A DNA stretch of 64,000 nt from Pseudomonas sp. NKUCC02_KPG (GTDB lineage Bacteria; Pseudomonadota; Gammaproteobacteria; Pseudomonadales; Pseudomonadaceae), in the NCBI RefSeq assembly GCF_019345465.1, contig NZ_JAHKRC010000001.1:496001-560000 (forward strand). The letters are read 5' to 3'. A program made the translations under genes and the position numbers. The notes under the pieces are model-generated. The model saw only the letters and a list, made by a program, of their open reading frames with translations. It did not search any database and was not told the origin of the DNA. Shown here in pieces: positions 55,491 through 64,000 of the stretch. Within the stretch, counting starts at the first letter, position 1. Every line of letters begins with the position of its first letter.

Positions 55491-58314
55491 AGTGACGTAC
55501 CTCGCCGGCGCCGCTGATGTTGTCGACGCAACGACCGCAGATTTCCGGATGCTCCGGGTTCACGCCGACGTCTTCACGGCAGTGCCAGCAACGGGCGCAC
55601 TTGGCGTGGGCGGACTTGACCACTTTGAGTTTGAGACCGGCGACTTCGGTCACCACGGCATCCGCTGGAGCTTGCACAAAAGGTGCAACGCTGGCGGTGG
55701 AAGTGATCAGTACAAAGCGCAGTTCGTTGCTCAGTCTGGACAAGTCAGCTGCCAGCTCATCTTCGGCAAACAAGGTCACTTCAGCCTGCAAGTTGCCGCC
55801 AATGGCCTTGGCTGCACGCAGGTTTTCCATTTCCTTGTTGACCGCAACCTTGACCGCCATGATCCGTTCCCAGTAGGCGCGACCCAGCTCGGCGCCTTCC
55901 GGCAATTCAGTCAGGCCTTCGTACCAGGTGTTGAGCATGACGGACTCGTTACGCTCGCCCGGCAGGTATTGCCACAGCTCGTCTGCGGTGAACGACAGGA
56001 TCGGCGCGATCCAGCGCACCAGCGCTTCGGAGATGTGGAACAGCGCGGTCTGGCACGAACGACGGGCCTTGCTGTCGGCACCCGTGGTGTACTGGCGGTC
56101 CTTGATGATGTCGAGGTAGAAACCGCCCAGCTCCTGCACACAGAAGTTGTGCACTTTGGAGTAGACGTTCCAGAAGCGGTACTCGCCGTAATGCAGCTCA
56201 AGCTCACGCTGCAGCAGCAACGCGCGGTCCACGGCCCAACGGTCCAGTGCCAGCATTTCTTCGGCAGGCAGGATGTCGGTAGCCGGATTGAAGCCGGTCA
56301 GGTTCGACAGCAGGAAGCGTGCGGTGTTGCGGATACGGCGGTAGGCGTCAGCACTGCGCTGCAGGATCTGGTCGGAAACCGCGATTTCACCCGAGTAATC
56401 TGTCGAGGCAACCCACAGGCGCATGATGTCGGCGCCCAGGGTGTCGTTGACCTTTTGCGGTGCAATCACGTTGCCCAAGGACTTGGACATCTTGCGACCA
56501 GCCTCGTCCACGGTGAAGCCGTGGGTCAGCAGTTCACGGTACGGCGCGTGGTTGTCGATGGCGCAACCGGTCAGCAACGAGGAGTGGAACCAGCCACGGT
56601 GCTGGTCGGAACCTTCGAGGTACAAGTCGGCACGCGGGCCGGTCTCGTGACCCATCGGGTGCGAACCGCGCAGAACGTGCCAATGCGTAGTGCCCGAGTC
56701 GAACCACACGTCCAGCGTATCGGTGATTTTGTCGTACAACGGCGCTTCGTCGCCCAGCAACTCGGCAGCGTCCATCTTGAACCAGGCTTCGATGCCTTCG
56801 AGCTCAACGCGCTTGGCCACTTCTTCCATCATTTCGACGGTACGTGGGTGCAGCTCACCGCTTTCCTTGTTCAGGAAGAACGGGATCGGCACGCCCCAGT
56901 TGCGCTGACGCGAGATGCACCAGTCAGGACGATTGGCAATCATCGAGTGCAGACGAGCCTGACCCCATGCCGGAACGAACTGGGTGTCTTCGATGGCCTT
57001 GATCGCACGGGTACGCAAGGTGTCGCCGGTCGTCGGCTGCTTGTCCATACCGATAAACCACTGCGCAGTCGCGCGGTAGATCAGCGGAGTCTTGTGGCGC
57101 CAGCAGTGCATGTAGCTGTGGCTGATGGTTTCGGTGAACATCAGCGCACCGGCTTCGATCAGCTTGTCGATGATGTTCTGGTTGGCCTTCCAGATGAACT
57201 GGCCACCGAAGAACTCCAGCGATGGCACATACACGCCGTTGCTTTGAACTGGGTTGATGATGTCATCGTTGACCATGCCATAGGCTTTGCAGGTCACGAA
57301 GTCGTCTACGCCGTAAGCCGGGGCGGAGTGAACCACGCCCGTGCCAGCGCCCAGCTCAACGTACTCGGCCAGGTAAACTGGCGACAGGCGATCATAGAAC
57401 GGGTGACGGAAGTTGATCAGCTCCAGCGCTGCACCGGTTGTGGTCGCGATGACCGAACCTTGCAGGTTGTAGCGCGCCAGGCAGGACTCGACCAGCTCTT
57501 CAGCCAGTACCAGCAGCTTGTCGCCCACGTCGACCAGCGCGTAGGTGAATTCCGGGTGTACGTTGAGCGCCTGGTTGGCCGGAATGGTCCACGGGGTGGT
57601 GGTCCAGATCACGATCGCTGTCGGCTTGCTCAGGGCTGCCAGGCCAAAGGCCTCGGCCAGCTTGGCTTCATCGGCAACCGGGAAGGCAACGTCGATGGCC
57701 GCGGACTTTTTGTCCTGGTACTCGACTTCCGCTTCAGCCAGGGCCGAACCGCAATCAAAACACCAGTTCACAGGCTTGAGGCCTTTGAACACGAATCCGC
57801 CCTTGACGATTTCGGCCAGGGCACGGATTTCACCGGCTTCGTTTTTGAAGTCCATGGTTTTGTAAGGGTTGGCGAAGTCACCCAGAACACCCAAGCGGAT
57901 GAACTCGGCTTTCTGACCCTCGATCTGCTCGGTCGCGTAGGCACGGCACAGCTCGCGGGTTTTATCCGCAGGCAGGTTTTTACCGTGGGTCACTTCAACC
58001 TTGTGCTCAATCGGCAAACCGTGACAGTCCCAGCCCGGCACGTACGGCGCGTCAAAACCCGACAGGGTCTTGGAGCGGATGATCATGTCTTTCAGGATCT
58101 TGTTCAGCGCATGACCGATGTGAATCGTGCCGTTGGCGTATGGAGGACCGTCGTGAAGTACGAACTTCGGACGATCCTTGCCAATCTCGCGCAACTTCCC
58201 GTACAGGCCAATGCTGTCCCAGCGCTGCAAAATTTGCGGTTCGCGCTGTGGCAGGCCGGCCTTCATTGGGAAGGCGGTGTCCGGGAGGTTTAGCGTGGCT
58301 TTGTAGTCGGTCAT
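55483..58314 (-). CDS. ileS: isoleucyl-tRNA synthetase
   Basis: Class I synthetase of 943 residues. HIGH-type motif in [12 protein letters not shown] (about residues 60-72), KMSKS in [10 protein letters not shown] (about 600), an editing domain between them, and a C-terminal zinc motif (CARCWHC and CGRC). The length is typical of the bacterial mupirocin-sensitive type; sensitivity was not tested from sequence. Its start overlaps the ribF stop (ATGA). Confidence 0.98.
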   Translation of the reverse strand: MTDYKATLNLPDTAFPMKAGLPQREPQILQRWDSIGLYGKLREIGKDRPKFVLHDGPPYANGTIHIGHALNKILKDMIIRSKTLSGFDAPYVPGWDCHGLPIEHKVEVTHGKNLPADKTRELCRAYATEQIEGQKAEFIRLGVLGDFANPYKTMDFKNEAGEIRALAEIVKGGFVFKGLKPVNWCFDCGSALAEAEVEYQDKKSAAIDVAFPVADEAKLAEAFGLAALSKPTAIVIWTTTPWTIPANQALNVHPEFTYALVDVGDKLLVLAEELVESCLARYNLQGSVIATTTGAALELINFRHPFYDRLSPVYLAEYVELGAGTGVVHSAPAYGVDDFVTCKAYGMVNDDIINPVQSNGVYVPSLEFFGGQFIWKANQNIIDKLIEAGALMFTETISHSYMHCWRHKTPLIYRATAQWFIGMDKQPTTGDTLRTRAIKAIEDTQFVPAWGQARLHSMIANRPDWCISRQRNWGVPIPFFLNKESGELHPRTVEMMEEVAKRVELEGIEAWFKMDAAELLGDEAPLYDKITDTLDVWFDSGTTHWHVLRGSHPMGHETGPRADLYLEGSDQHRGWFHSSLLTGCAIDNHAPYRELLTHGFTVDEAGRKMSKSLGNVIAPQKVNDTLGADIMRLWVASTDYSGEIAVSDQILQRSADAYRRIRNTARFLLSNLTGFNPATDILPAEEMLALDRWAVDRALLLQRELELHYGEYRFWNVYSKVHNFCVQELGGFYLDIIKDRQYTTGADSKARRSCQTALFHISEALVRWIAPILSFTADELWQYLPGERNESVMLNTWYEGLTELPEGAELGRAYWERIMAVKVAVNKEMENLRAAKAIGGNLQAEVTLFAEDELAADLSRLSNELRFVLITSTASVAPFVQAPADAVVTEVAGLKLKVVKSAHAKCARCWHCREDVGVNPEHPEICGRCVDNISGAGEVRHYA

Positions 58315-59261
58315 TTCAGGCTCTTTTTAAGCGGTTGACCCAGCCAATAGGCTCGGGCGGCGGCGACGTCCGCATTGATTGCCGTCTTGAGCGCCTCCAG
58401 GGAGGCGAAACGCTGCTCATCACGCAGCTTGTGGTGGAATGCCACGGTCAGGCGCCGGCCATACAAGTCACCGGCATAATCCAATAGATGTACTTCAAGA
58501 TGGGCGCTGCCATCCCCTGCTACGGTTGGCCTGACGCCAATGTTGGCGACGCCGGGCCAGGTCTTGCCATCGATGTCGACGCTGGCCAGGTAAACCCCGG
58601 TCAACGGAACACGGCGACGTTTGAGCTGAATATTGGCGGTCGGCGTACCCAATTGGCGCGCCAGTTTTTGCCCGTGCAATACCCTGCCAGTAATTTGAAA
58701 AGGGCGCCCCAGCAAACGCTCTGCGAGGGAGAAGTCTGCATCAGCCAAGGCATCACGTACCTTGGTGCTGCTGATTCGCACACCATCGAGCTCGACCGTT
58801 TGCGCCGCCTCGACGGTAAAGCCCTGCATCTGGCCGGCCTGCTGCAAAAAGTCGAAGTCGCCAACCCGGTCGCAGCCAAAACGGAAGTCGTCACCGACCT
58901 CCAGGTGCTGCACACCCAGGCCATCGACCAGAATGGTATCGACGAACTCGGCAGCACTGAGCTTGCACAGACGCTGGTTAAACGCCAGGCACAGCACCCG
59001 GTCAACCCCGGCGTCGGCCAGCAGTTGCAGCTTGTCGCGCAACCGGGCCAGACGTGCCGGAGCCGTATCTGGATTGAAGAACTCGCGCGGCTGCGGTTCA
59101 AAAATCACCACGCAGCTGGGCACGCCCAACTCCAGCGCACGCTCACGCAGCCGACCCAGGATAGCCTGGTGACCACGGTGTACACCGTCAAAGTTGCCAA
59201 TAGTGGCGACGCAGCCCCGATGCTGGGGCCGCAGATTGTGAAGGCCTAGAACCAGCTGCAT
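58311..59261 (-). CDS. ribF: bifunctional riboflavin kinase / FAD synthetase
   Basis: Enzyme of 316 residues that makes FMN and FAD from riboflavin. The N-terminal nucleotidyltransferase carries [11 protein letters not shown] (about 20-30) and the C-terminal flavokinase carries [14 protein letters not shown] 59261 ([10 protein letters not shown]) fits the family; the frame continues to 59336. It leads the run ribF-ileS-lspA-fkpB-ispH. Confidence 0.94.
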   Translation of the reverse strand: MQLVLGLHNLRPQHRGCVATIGNFDGVHRGHQAILGRLRERALELGVPSCVVIFEPQPREFFNPDTAPARLARLRDKLQLLADAGVDRVLCLAFNQRLCKLSAAEFVDTILVDGLGVQHLEVGDDFRFGCDRVGDFDFLQQAGQMQGFTVEAAQTVELDGVRISSTKVRDALADADFSLAERLLGRPFQITGRVLHGQKLARQLGTPTANIQLKRRRVPLTGVYLASVDIDGKTWPGVANIGVRPTVAGDGSAHLEVHLLDYAGDLYGRRLTVAFHHKLRDEQRFASLEALKTAINADVAAARAYWLGQPLKKSLK

Positions 59262-59379
59262 AACGCGCTTCTTGCTCATAAAGTGGTCGATTATAACCAC
59301 ACCCAGCCCGGTACGACAGGCAACAGCGCACGGCAAATCAGGTCAATTCGACAAAATCGACGTCTGACCTGCAATTACC

Positions 59380-60918
59380 TTACATAAGAGACTTGCGTGC
59401 GAAATCTTTCAAACGCAGGCCCAACAGCAGCAGCATGCCGAAATAAGCCAGCACGCCCGCGATGACCAACCCGCCCAGACGGATAAACCGTTCCAGCATA
59501 TTGCCGTGATCCCAGGCTGGCATCAGATGCATCAAGCCCAGTAATACCCCGGACATCACCAGCACCGCCAACACCAGCTTGAACAGGTATTTGGTCCAGC
59601 CCGGTTGCGCGACAAACAACTTTTGGCGACGCAACTGCCAGAACAGCAAACCGGCATTGATACAGGCACCCACGCTAATGGCCAACGCCAAACCGGCGTG
59701 CTGCAAAGGCCCAATAAATACCAGGTTGAGCAACTGCGTCACCACCAGGGTAAAAATCGCAATTTTCACCGGCGTTCGAATGTTTTGTTGCGCATAAAAA
59801 CCCGGTGCCAGGACCTTGATCATGATAATCCCGAGCAACCCAAGCGAATACGCGATCAATGCACGCTGGGTCATGGCCGCATCAAAGGCGGTGAACTGAC
59901 CGTACTGGAACAGCGAAACGGTGAGCGGCTCGGACAAAATGGCCAGCGCCAACGAGCACGGCAGCACCAATACAAAGCACAGGCGCAATCCCCAGTCGAG
60001 AATCCGCGAATATTCCTGGCGATCTTTATTGGCGTAGGTTTTGGACAGGGTCGGCAACAGGATCGTCCCGAGCGCCACGCCCAGCACTCCTGACGGCAAC
60101 TCCATCAGGCGGTCTGCGTAGTACATCCAGGACACGGAGCCCGCAACAAGGAAAGACGCGAATATCGTATTGATGATCAGCGAAATCTGGCTGACCGAGA
60201 CACCGATAATGGCCGGCACCATGTGCTTCATCACCCGCCAGACGCCGGTGTCACGCAGGTTGAGGCGCGGCAGCACCAGCATGCCGATTTTCTTCAGATG
60301 GGGCAGCTGGAACAGCAGCTGGGCCAGGCCGCCGACCAGCACCGCCCAACCCAGCGCCATAATCGGCGGATCGAAATACGGCGTCAGGAACAGCGCAAAA
60401 ATGATCATGCTGACGTTGAGCAGGGTCGGCACGAAGGCCGGCACTGCAAATCGGTTCCAGGTATTGAGGATCGCCCCCGCCAGCGATGACAGCGAGATCA
60501 GCAATATATAAGGGAACGTGACCCGCAGCATGTCACTGGTCAGCTCGAATTTTTCCGGGGTCGTGGCAAAGCCCGGGGCGGTTGCCCAGATGACCCAGGG
60601 AGCAGCGACCATGCCCAGTACGGTAACAATGGCCAGTGCCAGGGTTAAAAGCCCGGCGACATACGCGACAAATGTACGGGCCGCCTCCTCGCCTTTCTGG
60701 CTCTTGTATTCCGCCAGAATCGGCACAAAAGCCTGGGAAAAAGCACCCTCAGCGAAAATCCTGCGCAGCAAATTAGGCAGTTTGAAGGCAATAAAGAACG
60801 CATCCGTGGCCATCCCGGCACCAAAGGCACGCGCAATGATCGTGTCGCGAATGAAGCCCAGAACCCTGGAAATCATGGTGATTGAGCTGACGGCAGCCAA
60901 CGACTTGAGCAGGTTCAT
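59380..60918 (-). CDS. murJ: lipid II flippase MurJ
   Basis: Polytopic membrane protein of 512 residues (about 14 helices) that flips lipid II for peptidoglycan synthesis. The conserved N-terminus ([21 protein letters not shown]) and Arg/Asp residues of the cavity ([13 protein letters not shown]) are present. It is upstream of ribF on the same strand and divergent from rpsT. Confidence 0.96.
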   Translation of the reverse strand: MNLLKSLAAVSSITMISRVLGFIRDTIIARAFGAGMATDAFFIAFKLPNLLRRIFAEGAFSQAFVPILAEYKSQKGEEAARTFVAYVAGLLTLALAIVTVLGMVAAPWVIWATAPGFATTPEKFELTSDMLRVTFPYILLISLSSLAGAILNTWNRFAVPAFVPTLLNVSMIIFALFLTPYFDPPIMALGWAVLVGGLAQLLFQLPHLKKIGMLVLPRLNLRDTGVWRVMKHMVPAIIGVSVSQISLIINTIFASFLVAGSVSWMYYADRLMELPSGVLGVALGTILLPTLSKTYANKDRQEYSRILDWGLRLCFVLVLPCSLALAILSEPLTVSLFQYGQFTAFDAAMTQRALIAYSLGLLGIIMIKVLAPGFYAQQNIRTPVKIAIFTLVVTQLLNLVFIGPLQHAGLALAISVGACINAGLLFWQLRRQKLFVAQPGWTKYLFKLVLAVLVMSGVLLGLMHLMPAWDHGNMLERFIRLGGLVIAGVLAYFGMLLLLGLRLKDFARKSLM

Positions 60919-61087
60919 TGAAAGAGTTTTTGCCTATAGAGAAAGAGCAGGCGAACAAAGCGCCCACTTATGCGATACTGCGCGCCGCAACAGCACAGAG
61001 CCAAGCTCGCGAGTTTACAGGTCAAGCGCCGGAAATAAATATCCCGTCTGCCTCGATCCACCACTCAGCGGATCGCATCAAACGCCC

Positions 61088-61116
61088 TTGACAAGAGTTC
61101 TCGTCATCGGCATGAT
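61088..61116 (+). promoter_or_regulatory. sigma-70 promoter of rpsT
   Basis: TTGACA (61088-61093), 17-base spacer, CATGAT (61111-61116), about 50 bp before the start. The -35 is perfect, the -10 moderate. Confidence 0.55.
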
Positions 61117-61168
61117 TCGCGGCCTATTTTGTTTGTTATTTCCCAAAAGTCTTTCGAGGAGCTCGACG

Positions 61169-61447
61169 GTGGCCAACACACCTTCCGCCAAAAAACGTGC
61201 AAAACAGGCTGAGAAGCGTCGCAGCCACAACGCCAGCCTGCGTTCCATGGTTCGTACCTACATCAAGAATGTAGTTAAGGCCATCGACGCAAAAGACGCT
61301 GCTAAAGCGCAAGCTGCTTATGTTCTGGCTGTTCCTGTTATCGACCGTATGGCCGATAAAGGTATCATCCACAAGAACAAAGCTGCTCGCCATAAGAGCC
61401 GCCTGAATGGCCACGTCAAGGCTTTGAACCTTGCGACCGCCGCTTAA
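61169..61447 (+). CDS. rpsT: 30S ribosomal protein S20
   Basis: Basic protein of 92 residues that binds 16S rRNA early in 30S assembly. Lys/Arg/Ala-rich helices, typical start [18 protein letters not shown] 61169 is chosen since GAGGAG lies 8 bases before it; a non-ATG start on rpsT is common and contributes to autoregulation in E. coli. A terminator follows. Confidence 0.97.
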   Translation: MANTPSAKKRAKQAEKRRSHNASLRSMVRTYIKNVVKAIDAKDAAKAQAAYVLAVPVIDRMADKGIIHKNKAARHKSRLNGHVKALNLATAA

Positions 61448-61462
61448 GCGATAAGCTTTTTA

Positions 61463-61491
61463 AAAAACCGACCTCAGGGTCGGTTTTTTAT
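61463..61491 (+). terminator. terminator of rpsT
   Basis: Stem AAACCGACC / GGTCGGTTT with flanking A and T runs. Confidence 0.9.
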
Positions 61492-61545
61492 TGCCTGTGA
61501 TTTGCCCCCCTTCTGAACACAACGCTCGTCAGCAACTACAAAAAC

Positions 61546-61577
61546 GTCAAAGCGTCAAAGCGTCAAAGCGTCAAAGC
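61546..61577. repeat. tandem octamer, 4 x GTCAAAGC
   Basis: Four perfect 8-base units in the interval between rpsT and creA. It looks like a slippage-prone simple repeat, with no coding role. Confidence 0.9.
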
Positions 61578-61596
61578 ACCAACACAGTAAAAAATG

Positions 61597-61631
61597 GGCA
61601 AAAAAAAGCTGCGATAACCGCAGCTTTTTTA
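61597..61631 (-). terminator. terminator of creA (bidirectional)
   Basis: Stem AAGCTGCG / CGCAGCTT flanked by long A and T runs, shortly after the creA stop. Confidence 0.9.
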
Positions 61632-61642
61632 ATTGAGACCCG

Positions 61643-62104
61643 TTACTCGTGCGCCCACGGCAAGATAGGAATCGCCGTCACCGCGTTCTGCGGGCTGCCT
61701 TCGATCAGGCGATCGCTGTACACCAGATACACCAGCGTATTGCGCTTCTTGTCGAGGAAACGCACCACCTGCATGGTCTTGAACACCAGCGAAGTGCGCT
61801 CCTTGAACACCTCTTCACCATCCTTGAGCTCACCCTTGAAGCTGATCGGACCGGTCTGACGGCACGCAATCGAAGCTTCGGCGCGATCCTCAGCCAACCC
61901 CAGCCCGCCTTTCATGCCACCCGTCTTGGCACGAGACAAGTAGCAGGTCACGCCATCGACCTTCGGATCATCGAACGCCTCGACCACAATGCGATCGTTC
62001 GGCCCGACAAATTTGAATACCGTCGACACCGTGCCAATTTCTTCAGCCGACGCCAGCAATGGCATCGCCAACATCAACCCCAACAAACCGCCAATCAAGC
62101 GCAT
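61643..62104 (-). CDS. creA: CreA family periplasmic protein
   Basis: Protein of 153 residues with a signal peptide ([20 protein letters not shown], cleaved before EEIG). It matches the CreA family, whose members lie near creBCD in E. coli but occur alone in Pseudomonas. Two Cys (TCYLS and IACRQ) may form a disulfide. ATG 62104 has GAGG upstream. Function not known. It lies 14 bp past proB and may share its transcript. Confidence 0.88.
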   Translation of the reverse strand: MRLIGGLLGLMLAMPLLASAEEIGTVSTVFKFVGPNDRIVVEAFDDPKVDGVTCYLSRAKTGGMKGGLGLAEDRAEASIACRQTGPISFKGELKDGEEVFKERTSLVFKTMQVVRFLDKKRNTLVYLVYSDRLIEGSPQNAVTAIPILPWAHE

Positions 62105-62118
62105 GCCACACCTCACAT

Positions 62119-63237
62119 TCAAACCAGGATCAGGTTATCGCGATGAACCAGCTCTGGCTCCGCCATATAACCCAGCAAGCCGACAATCGCATCCGATGAC
62201 TGCCCAATAATTTTTTGCGCTTCCGCAGCGCTGTAGTTAGCCAGGCCACGGGCAATTTCTCGCCCGTCCGGCGCCACACACACCACCATTTCTCCACGAC
62301 GGAAACCGCCCTGAACCGCCTTGACCCCTACCGGCAACAAGCTTTTATTGCCCTTGGACAAGGCCGCGACAGCCCCCTCATCCAGCACCAGCGTGCCGCG
62401 GGTCTGCAAGTGCCCGGCCAGCCACTGCTTGCGCGCTGCCAGCAGGCCACGCTCAGGAGACAGCAACGTACCCAGGCGTTCGCCAGCCTTCAGACGATCC
62501 AGCACACGCTCCAGACGCCCACCCACGATGATGGTATGCGCACCCGAACGGGCCGCCAGACGCGCTGCACGCAACTTTGTCTGCATGCCGCCACGACCCA
62601 GCGCACCACCCGTACCGCCCGCCACTGCATCCAGCGCAGGGTCATCGGCACGGGCCTCGTAAATCATTTTTGCATCAGGGTTATTGCGCGGATCGGCATC
62701 AAACATGCCGTCGCGATCGGTCAGAATCACCAACAGGTCCGCCTCGACCAGATTGGCCACCAGCGCCGCCAGCGTATCGTTGTCGCCAAAGCGGATTTCG
62801 TCCGTGACCACCGTGTCATTTTCATTGATGACCGGGATCACGCCCAACTCCACCAGCGCACGCAAGGTACTGCGGGCGTTGAGGTAACGCTTGCGATCAG
62901 ACAGATCGTCATGGGTCAGCAAGATTTGTGCGGTATGCCGGGAGTGCTCGGCAAAGCTCGACTCCCAGGCCTGCACCAGACCCATCTGACCAATGGCCGC
63001 AGCCGCCTGCAGTTCGTGCATGGCACTCGGTCGCACCGTCCAGCCCAATCGACTCATACCGGCCGCAACCGCACCCGAAGACACCAGCACCAGCTCAACG
63101 CCAGCCTCGTGCAACGCCACCATCTGCTCGACCCAAACCCCCATCGCTACGCGATCCAGGCCTTTGCCATCCGCTGTCAGCAACGCGCTGCCGATCTTGA
63201 CCACCCAGCGCTGCGCACCCGTCACCTTGCTCCGCAT
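62119..63237 (-). CDS. proB: glutamate 5-kinase
   Basis: Enzyme of 372 residues for the first step of proline synthesis. An amino-acid kinase domain ([15 protein letters not shown], then [21 protein letters not shown] and GTGGMQTK-like [13 protein letters not shown]) is followed by a C-terminal PUA domain (about 280-360). Proline feedback inhibition usually acts on this enzyme. Start 63237 is one of three adjacent ATG codons (63243-63237). Confidence 0.95.
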   Translation of the reverse strand: MRSKVTGAQRWVVKIGSALLTADGKGLDRVAMGVWVEQMVALHEAGVELVLVSSGAVAAGMSRLGWTVRPSAMHELQAAAAIGQMGLVQAWESSFAEHSRHTAQILLTHDDLSDRKRYLNARSTLRALVELGVIPVINENDTVVTDEIRFGDNDTLAALVANLVEADLLVILTDRDGMFDADPRNNPDAKMIYEARADDPALDAVAGGTGGALGRGGMQTKLRAARLAARSGAHTIIVGGRLERVLDRLKAGERLGTLLSPERGLLAARKQWLAGHLQTRGTLVLDEGAVAALSKGNKSLLPVGVKAVQGGFRRGEMVVCVAPDGREIARGLANYSAAEAQKIIGQSSDAIVGLLGYMAEPELVHRDNLILV

Positions 63238-63315
63238 CATCATCCAACCTATGCCTGAGAGCAGCGCGACCGAGCGCTACCCATGGAATTATTTTTGATT
63301 ACCAACTCGTAGATG

Positions 63316-63345
63316 CTAAAACGCCGCTCATTGAGCGGCGCTGTA
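63316..63345 (-). terminator. terminator-like hairpin after obgE
   Basis: Stem CGCCGCTCA / TGAGCGGCG, followed by TTTTA on the minus strand, about 20 bp past the obgE stop. Confidence 0.7.
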
Positions 63346-63360
63346 GTTTACTGCAACGAA

Positions 63361-64000
63361 TCAGTCGCGGACGTAAATGATTTCAGGACCATCATCGTCT
63401 TCAACGTCTTCTTCATCCCAGTCATCGTCGCCGATGTCGTGGACGCTCTTCACGCCGCTGCGGCGCAGGGCACGCTTGTCATCCAACGCTTGCAACTGCG
63501 CACGCGCCTCATCTTCGATGCGCCGATCAAGCTCAGCCAACTCTTCCTTGTAGGCCGGGTCATTGGCCAGACGGTCAGCACGATCTTCCAAATAACGCAT
63601 GATGTCGTGGCACAGCTTGTCGGTACCGATTTTGGCGATGGCCGAAATCACGTAAACCGGACCCATCCATTCCAGACGATCGACCACTTCTTTAACACGC
63701 GCATCATGCTCGTCTTGCGGCAACGAATCGCACTTGTTCAAGACCAACCAACGATCACGCTCAGCCAGAGACGGGCTGAACTTGGTCAGCTCGTTGACGA
63801 TGACTTCTGCGGTATCAGCAGCGCTTTCACTGCCTTCAACCGGCGCCATGTCGACGAGGTGCAGCAACAGACGGGTACGCGCCAAGTGCTTGAGGAAGCG
63901 AATCCCCAGGCCCGCACCATCAGAAGCACCTTCGATCAAGCCGGGAATATCGGCAATCACAAAGCTCTTCCAGCGATCCACGCTGACTACACCCAGGTTT
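63361..64000 (-). CDS. obgE: GTPase Obg, C-terminal part (cut by the window edge)
   Basis: The last 212 residues or so of the ribosome-associated GTPase; the N-terminal Obg domain and the P-loop lie beyond base 64000, so the frame is open at the right edge. Visible: G3 motif [17 protein letters not shown]4 NKCD and G5 SAIAK, then the acidic C-terminal tail ([14 protein letters not shown]). It controls late 50S assembly and stress responses. It precedes proB as in other Pseudomonas. Confidence 0.95.
   Translation of the reverse strand, partial: NLGVVSVDRWKSFVIADIPGLIEGASDGAGLGIRFLKHLARTRLLLHLVDMAPVEGSESAADTAEVIVNELTKFSPSLAERDRWLVLNKCDSLPQDEHDARVKEVVDRLEWMGPVYVISAIAKIGTDKLCHDIMRYLEDRADRLANDPAYKEELAELDRRIEDEARAQLQALDDKRALRRSGVKSVHDIGDDDWDEEDVEDDDGPEIIYVRD

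Noticed and set aside
55402..58293. Open frame of 963 codons opposite ileS
   Set aside because: Antisense to a certain synthetase gene; composition is that of a complementary-strand shadow.

Overview
The window is chromosomal DNA of a Pseudomonas, most likely from the fluorescens/putida side of the genus. This rests on gene content, on conserved gene order (piu, speC, ampDE, nadC, pil, coaE, yacG, ndh, clpB, rluD, bamD, thiO, minor pilins, ispH, fkpB, lspA, ileS, ribF, murJ, rpsT, proB, obgE follow the order I recall from P. aeruginosa), and on two families of Pseudomonas-type REP hairpins between genes. It is mostly a dense housekeeping backbone with a few accessory inserts. All product names come from reading the translations; no database search was run.

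Layout. 1-0.7 kb: remnant of an S-type bacteriocin operon (N-terminal toxin piece plus intact immunity gene). 0.96-8 kb: prfC, a four-gene osmoprotectant ABC importer, and speC. 8-10.3 kb: a two-gene binary pore-forming toxin of the alpha-xenorhabdolysin (XaxAB/YaxAB) type, visibly more A+T-rich than its neighbours. 10.5-17.2 kb: the iron-uptake locus piuC/piuA/piuB with Fur-like sites. 17.3-25 kb: fruBKA phosphotransferase operon, its regulator fruR with a clear operator inside the fruB promoter, and a TatD nuclease. 25-29.3 kb: ampE/ampD, a DUF1631 protein and nadC. 29.4-31.4 kb: ogt and an AdaA-AlkA fusion (alkylation repair). 31.5-38.7 kb: pilA, pilC, pilD, coaE, yacG and small conserved genes up to ndh. 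38.7-42.9 kb: gadB, glsA and gadC, a glutamate/glutamine-dependent acid-resistance set. 43-43.4 kb: four tRNA genes. 43.7-49.6 kb: clpB, pgeF, rluD, bamD. 49.7-53.6 kb: thiO and the minor pilins. 53.5-64 kb: ispH, fkpB, lspA, ileS, ribF, murJ, rpsT, creA, proB and the C-terminal part of obgE, which runs off the window.

Themes. The gad set forms a complete proton-consuming circuit: GlsA makes glutamate from glutamine, GadB decarboxylates it, GadC exchanges glutamate for GABA. It sits beside the tRNA cluster, a usual place for acquired DNA. The fru block is self-contained: importer, 1-phosphofructokinase, phosphoryl donor and repressor. The type IV pilus genes look reduced: the places where pilB, pilS/pilR, fimU and pilY1 would be expected from P. 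aeruginosa order contain none of them, and the remaining FimT-like gene has an altered prepilin motif and runs about 100 bp into ispH on the other strand.

The most interesting items for follow-up are the XaxAB-type toxin pair, the gad/gls island, the collapsed bacteriocin locus with orphan immunity, the reduced pilus system, and REP elements that have reached into a coding end (tatD).
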